A program made the translations under genes and the position numbers. The notes beneath the pieces were generated by a model. The model had not been told where the DNA came from and did not search any database. It saw nothing but the letters and a program-made list of their open reading frames with translations. A DNA stretch of 64,000 bases from Dyadobacter sp. NIV53. GTDB taxonomy: Bacteria; Bacteroidota; Bacteroidia; Cytophagales; Spirosomataceae. The stretch is taken from NCBI RefSeq assembly GCF_019711195.1, contig NZ_CP081299.1, positions 5,676,501 through 5,740,500 on the forward strand, read 5' to 3'. Positions 61,898 through 64,000 of the stretch are shown in pieces; position 1 is the first letter of the stretch, and every line of letters starts with the position of its first letter.

Positions 61898-64000
61898 ATG
61901 AGAAAGTCTTTAAAAATTCTTTACTATCCTATGTTTTCAGTGCTCTGTTGCTCCATTCCCGCTCATGCGCAAATGGTAGCTTCCATTGAAAAACCGGGCA
62001 ATGCAATGCAGGCCAGGCAAAGCCAGCCAACTCAGGTTTCTCTGAAAAATGTATTGAAAGAGCTCGAAACCAAATACAATGTTTCGATCGCTTATCAGAC
62101 AGACCTGATCGAAAATGTAATGATAGACAGCCGGTTGGCGACGGCAGCCCAGGGCGATGTGAAAGTTGAAAACCGCTTAAACAAGGTTTTGAAAAACCTA
62201 AATATTGAATATAAAAAATCAAGAGAAGGATTTTATTTACTTTATAAAGAAGCGGCTAATGAAAAACCGCAGTCTGGCAACATAAAAGATCCTTCCGTTC
62301 AGATCCTTAAAGCAGACCTTGAAAATACTTATCAGAATAAAGCTTTCGGACTAAAAGGAAAAGTTACGGATAAAGTAAACGGAGCAGGAATTCCGGGTGT
62401 AAATATCCTATTAAAAGGAACTAATATTGGTACTTCCAGCCAGGCAGACGGATCTTACAGTCTTGAAATTCCATCAGCTGAAGGAACACTTGTATTTTCT
62501 TATATTGGTTTTAACACGCAGGAAATTGAGATTGCCAACCGCTCTTCCATTGATATTGTACTGGCTGAAAATGCACAGGATCTGAGTGAAGTAGTCGTTA
62601 CTGCCCTGGGTTTTAAGGAAGTAGCGGATCGGCTGGGTTCTACAAGCAGTAAAGTTGATGGAGCAGCTATTACAAAATCAGGTGAAACCAGCATCATAAA
62701 CGGATTAGCCGGAAAAGCCGCCGGTGTTCAGATATCACGTGCTGCCGGTGATCCGGGAGCAGCGGCATTTATCCAGATACGCGGACAAAATACATTGACC
62801 GGAAATACACAGCCATTGATCGTGGTGGATGGTATTCCTATCAGTAATACAACAGAAGGAGGTACGTCGGGTGGTGTTGTTCCGCAATCCCGTTTGAATG
62901 ATATCAATCCGAATGACATTGCATCCATGCAAATCCTGAAAGGAGCATCGGCAGCAGCACTTTGGGGTTCAAGAGCAGCGAACGGAGTAATTTTGATAAC
63001 AACTAAAAGAGGGTCAGAAGGTAATAAGATCAATATTTCTTTTAACTCAACTTTTTCTACGGATCATGTAAACAGCTTTCACCCATTCCAGAGCAAATTT
63101 GGCCAGGGATCGGCAGGAGTTTATAACCCGAACGGAGCAAATGCTTGGGGTGATAAAATCGAATCACGCTCTGGCGGTGCCGACGATGTCAACACTACCG
63201 GGGCATTTTTTGAAGCACAGGATGGTACCAAATATTACCCGATCATCAAGAAAAACTCTAAAGATGTTTATAATAAATCCAACTACGACCAGGTTTTCCG
63301 CAATGGTAGTTTTTGGGACAATTCTTTGAGTTTAAGCGGAGGCGATGCTAAAACAACTTTCTTTTTCAGTGTGGGAGATGTTCGTCAGAAAGGTGTGCAG
63401 CGTGGTAACAGTACATATAACCGGACTACATTGCGGTTCAACGCTGAAAGGAAATTTAATGATATTGTTCGTTTGTCTGTCAATGCAGCTTATACGAAAA
63501 GTTTTTCAGACAGAATTCAGAGAGGAAATAACCTTTCGGGTGCCATGGTAGGTTTGTTAAGAAACCCTGCCGATTTTGACATTTCTGATTATAAAGGAAG
63601 TTATTATTCAAGCCCGACTGCTTCCCCGATCCTGAACAGACAAAGAGGATACCGCAGTTATTTGGGTGCTGTGATTAATCCTGCCAATAATAACTCAGTT
63701 TGGGCATTGCATGAACAACAAAATTCCACCGACGTTGATCGTTTCATGAATAGTGCGGAACTCGGAATTAAGCCGGTTTCATGGCTTGACATTATTGCAC
63801 GTGGAGGAATTGACACCTATACCGATGAGCAGATTAACTATTTTCCTATAAATGATATTACAGGTGCAGGAACTGGCCAGTATCAGGACCAGACTACGAA
63901 AGAAACACAGGTAAATGCCGATCTTCTTGCAAGAGCAACCAAAGATTTCGGTGCTAATTTTACTTCTTCTTACGTACTCGGTTTTAATATCAACGACCGG
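61898..64000 (+). CDS. SusC/RagA family TonB-linked outer-membrane protein, partial (STN domain)
   Basis: Open for 701 codons and cut by the window end. Signal peptide ends SIPAHAQ. The STN domain is VSLKNVLKELETKYNVSIAY to LNIEYKKSREGFYLLYK, the carboxypeptidase-regulatory-like domain is LKGKVTDKVNGAGIPGVNIL, the TonB-box region is LSEVVVTALGFK, the plug has LIVVDGIPIS and ILKGASAAALWGSRAANGVI, and barrel strands follow. TonB-driven import of a nutrient captured by a SusD partner expected just beyond the window. The STN domain suggests signalling to the FecR upstream. Confidence 0.92.
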   Translation, partial: MRKSLKILYYPMFSVLCCSIPAHAQMVASIEKPGNAMQARQSQPTQVSLKNVLKELETKYNVSIAYQTDLIENVMIDSRLATAAQGDVKVENRLNKVLKNLNIEYKKSREGFYLLYKEAANEKPQSGNIKDPSVQILKADLENTYQNKAFGLKGKVTDKVNGAGIPGVNILLKGTNIGTSSQADGSYSLEIPSAEGTLVFSYIGFNTQEIEIANRSSIDIVLAENAQDLSEVVVTALGFKEVADRLGSTSSKVDGAAITKSGETSIINGLAGKAAGVQISRAAGDPGAAAFIQIRGQNTLTGNTQPLIVVDGIPISNTTEGGTSGGVVPQSRLNDINPNDIASMQILKGASAAALWGSRAANGVILITTKRGSEGNKINISFNSTFSTDHVNSFHPFQSKFGQGSAGVYNPNGANAWGDKIESRSGGADDVNTTGAFFEAQDGTKYYPIIKKNSKDVYNKSNYDQVFRNGSFWDNSLSLSGGDAKTTFFFSVGDVRQKGVQRGNSTYNRTTLRFNAERKFNDIVRLSVNAAYTKSFSDRIQRGNNLSGAMVGLLRNPADFDISDYKGSYYSSPTASPILNRQRGYRSYLGAVINPANNNSVWALHEQQNSTDVDRFMNSAELGIKPVSWLDIIARGGIDTYTDEQINYFPINDITGAGTGQYQDQTTKETQVNADLLARATKDFGANFTSSYVLGFNINDR

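Noticed and set aside
1..64000. tRNA, rRNA, prophage or transposase genes
   Set aside because: Reading both strands gave no cloverleaf-like tRNA, rRNA segment, integrase or transposase motif; small RNAs cannot be excluded without a covariance search.

Overview
The window looks like chromosomal DNA of a Bacteroidota bacterium of the Cytophagia/Spirosomaceae type (Dyadobacter-like; genus is inference). The reasons are SusC/SusD pairs with an ECF sigma factor and FecR anti-sigma, STN-domain TonB-dependent receptors, a GLPGLI protein, a DUF6814 mini-protein after an MFS carrier, a Nudix-type AraR beside araBAD, and several TAnnTTTG -7 promoter elements. No rRNA, tRNA, CRISPR array, transposase or phage gene was seen.

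Layout. 1-12 kb is an accessory redox/regulatory region: a TetX-like flavin monooxygenase, two short-chain dehydrogenases, a second FAD monooxygenase, an ABM-type mini-monooxygenase and a VOC protein, with Crp/Fnr, HxlR and two overlapping AraC regulators. It also holds a DUF6934 two-gene cassette. 12-15 kb is an MFS carrier-DUF6814-thiolase operon. 15-28 kb is mostly housekeeping: GtrA-like, envelope proteins, SMP-30 lactonase, GH13 amylase with Maf, MarR, YceI, AMP nucleosidase, truncated hemoglobin, CCA-adding enzyme, DUF2851 and MtgA. 28-36 kb is a sigma-FecR-SusC-SusD uptake locus. 36-42 kb is an L-arabinose operon (araR, araB, araA, araD) with a candidate operator overlapping the promoter. 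42-50 kb is the most unusual part: five overlapping or tightly spaced minus-strand genes encode an E1-like/nitroreductase fusion (Rv1355c family), a GNAT-like protein, a 7TMR-DISM histidine kinase, a receiver-kinase hybrid and a lone receiver, with a paralogous receiver divergently transcribed. 51-60 kb holds MerR, an M28 peptidase, a phosphoesterase, an outer-membrane barrel protein with its GLPGLI partner, an OmpA-type lipoprotein and a PLP dehydratase. 60-64 kb starts a second FecR/SusC locus cut by the window end.

A caution for every reader: at least eleven otherwise intact genes carry one single-base frameshift, mostly in short homopolymers, including genes expected to be needed (CCA-adding enzyme, OmpA family). 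The pattern fits residual sequencing/assembly error better than gene decay. Those genes are marked pseudogene, with the shift position and the product they would encode.

Working together: the arabinose genes form one pathway (isomerase, kinase, epimerase) under a likely Nudix-fold repressor. The sigma/FecR/SusCD block is a signal-transducing nutrient importer. The 42-50 kb block pairs two possible small-molecule-modifying proteins with a membrane receptor kinase and receivers, suggesting a make-or-sense signalling unit of unknown ligand.
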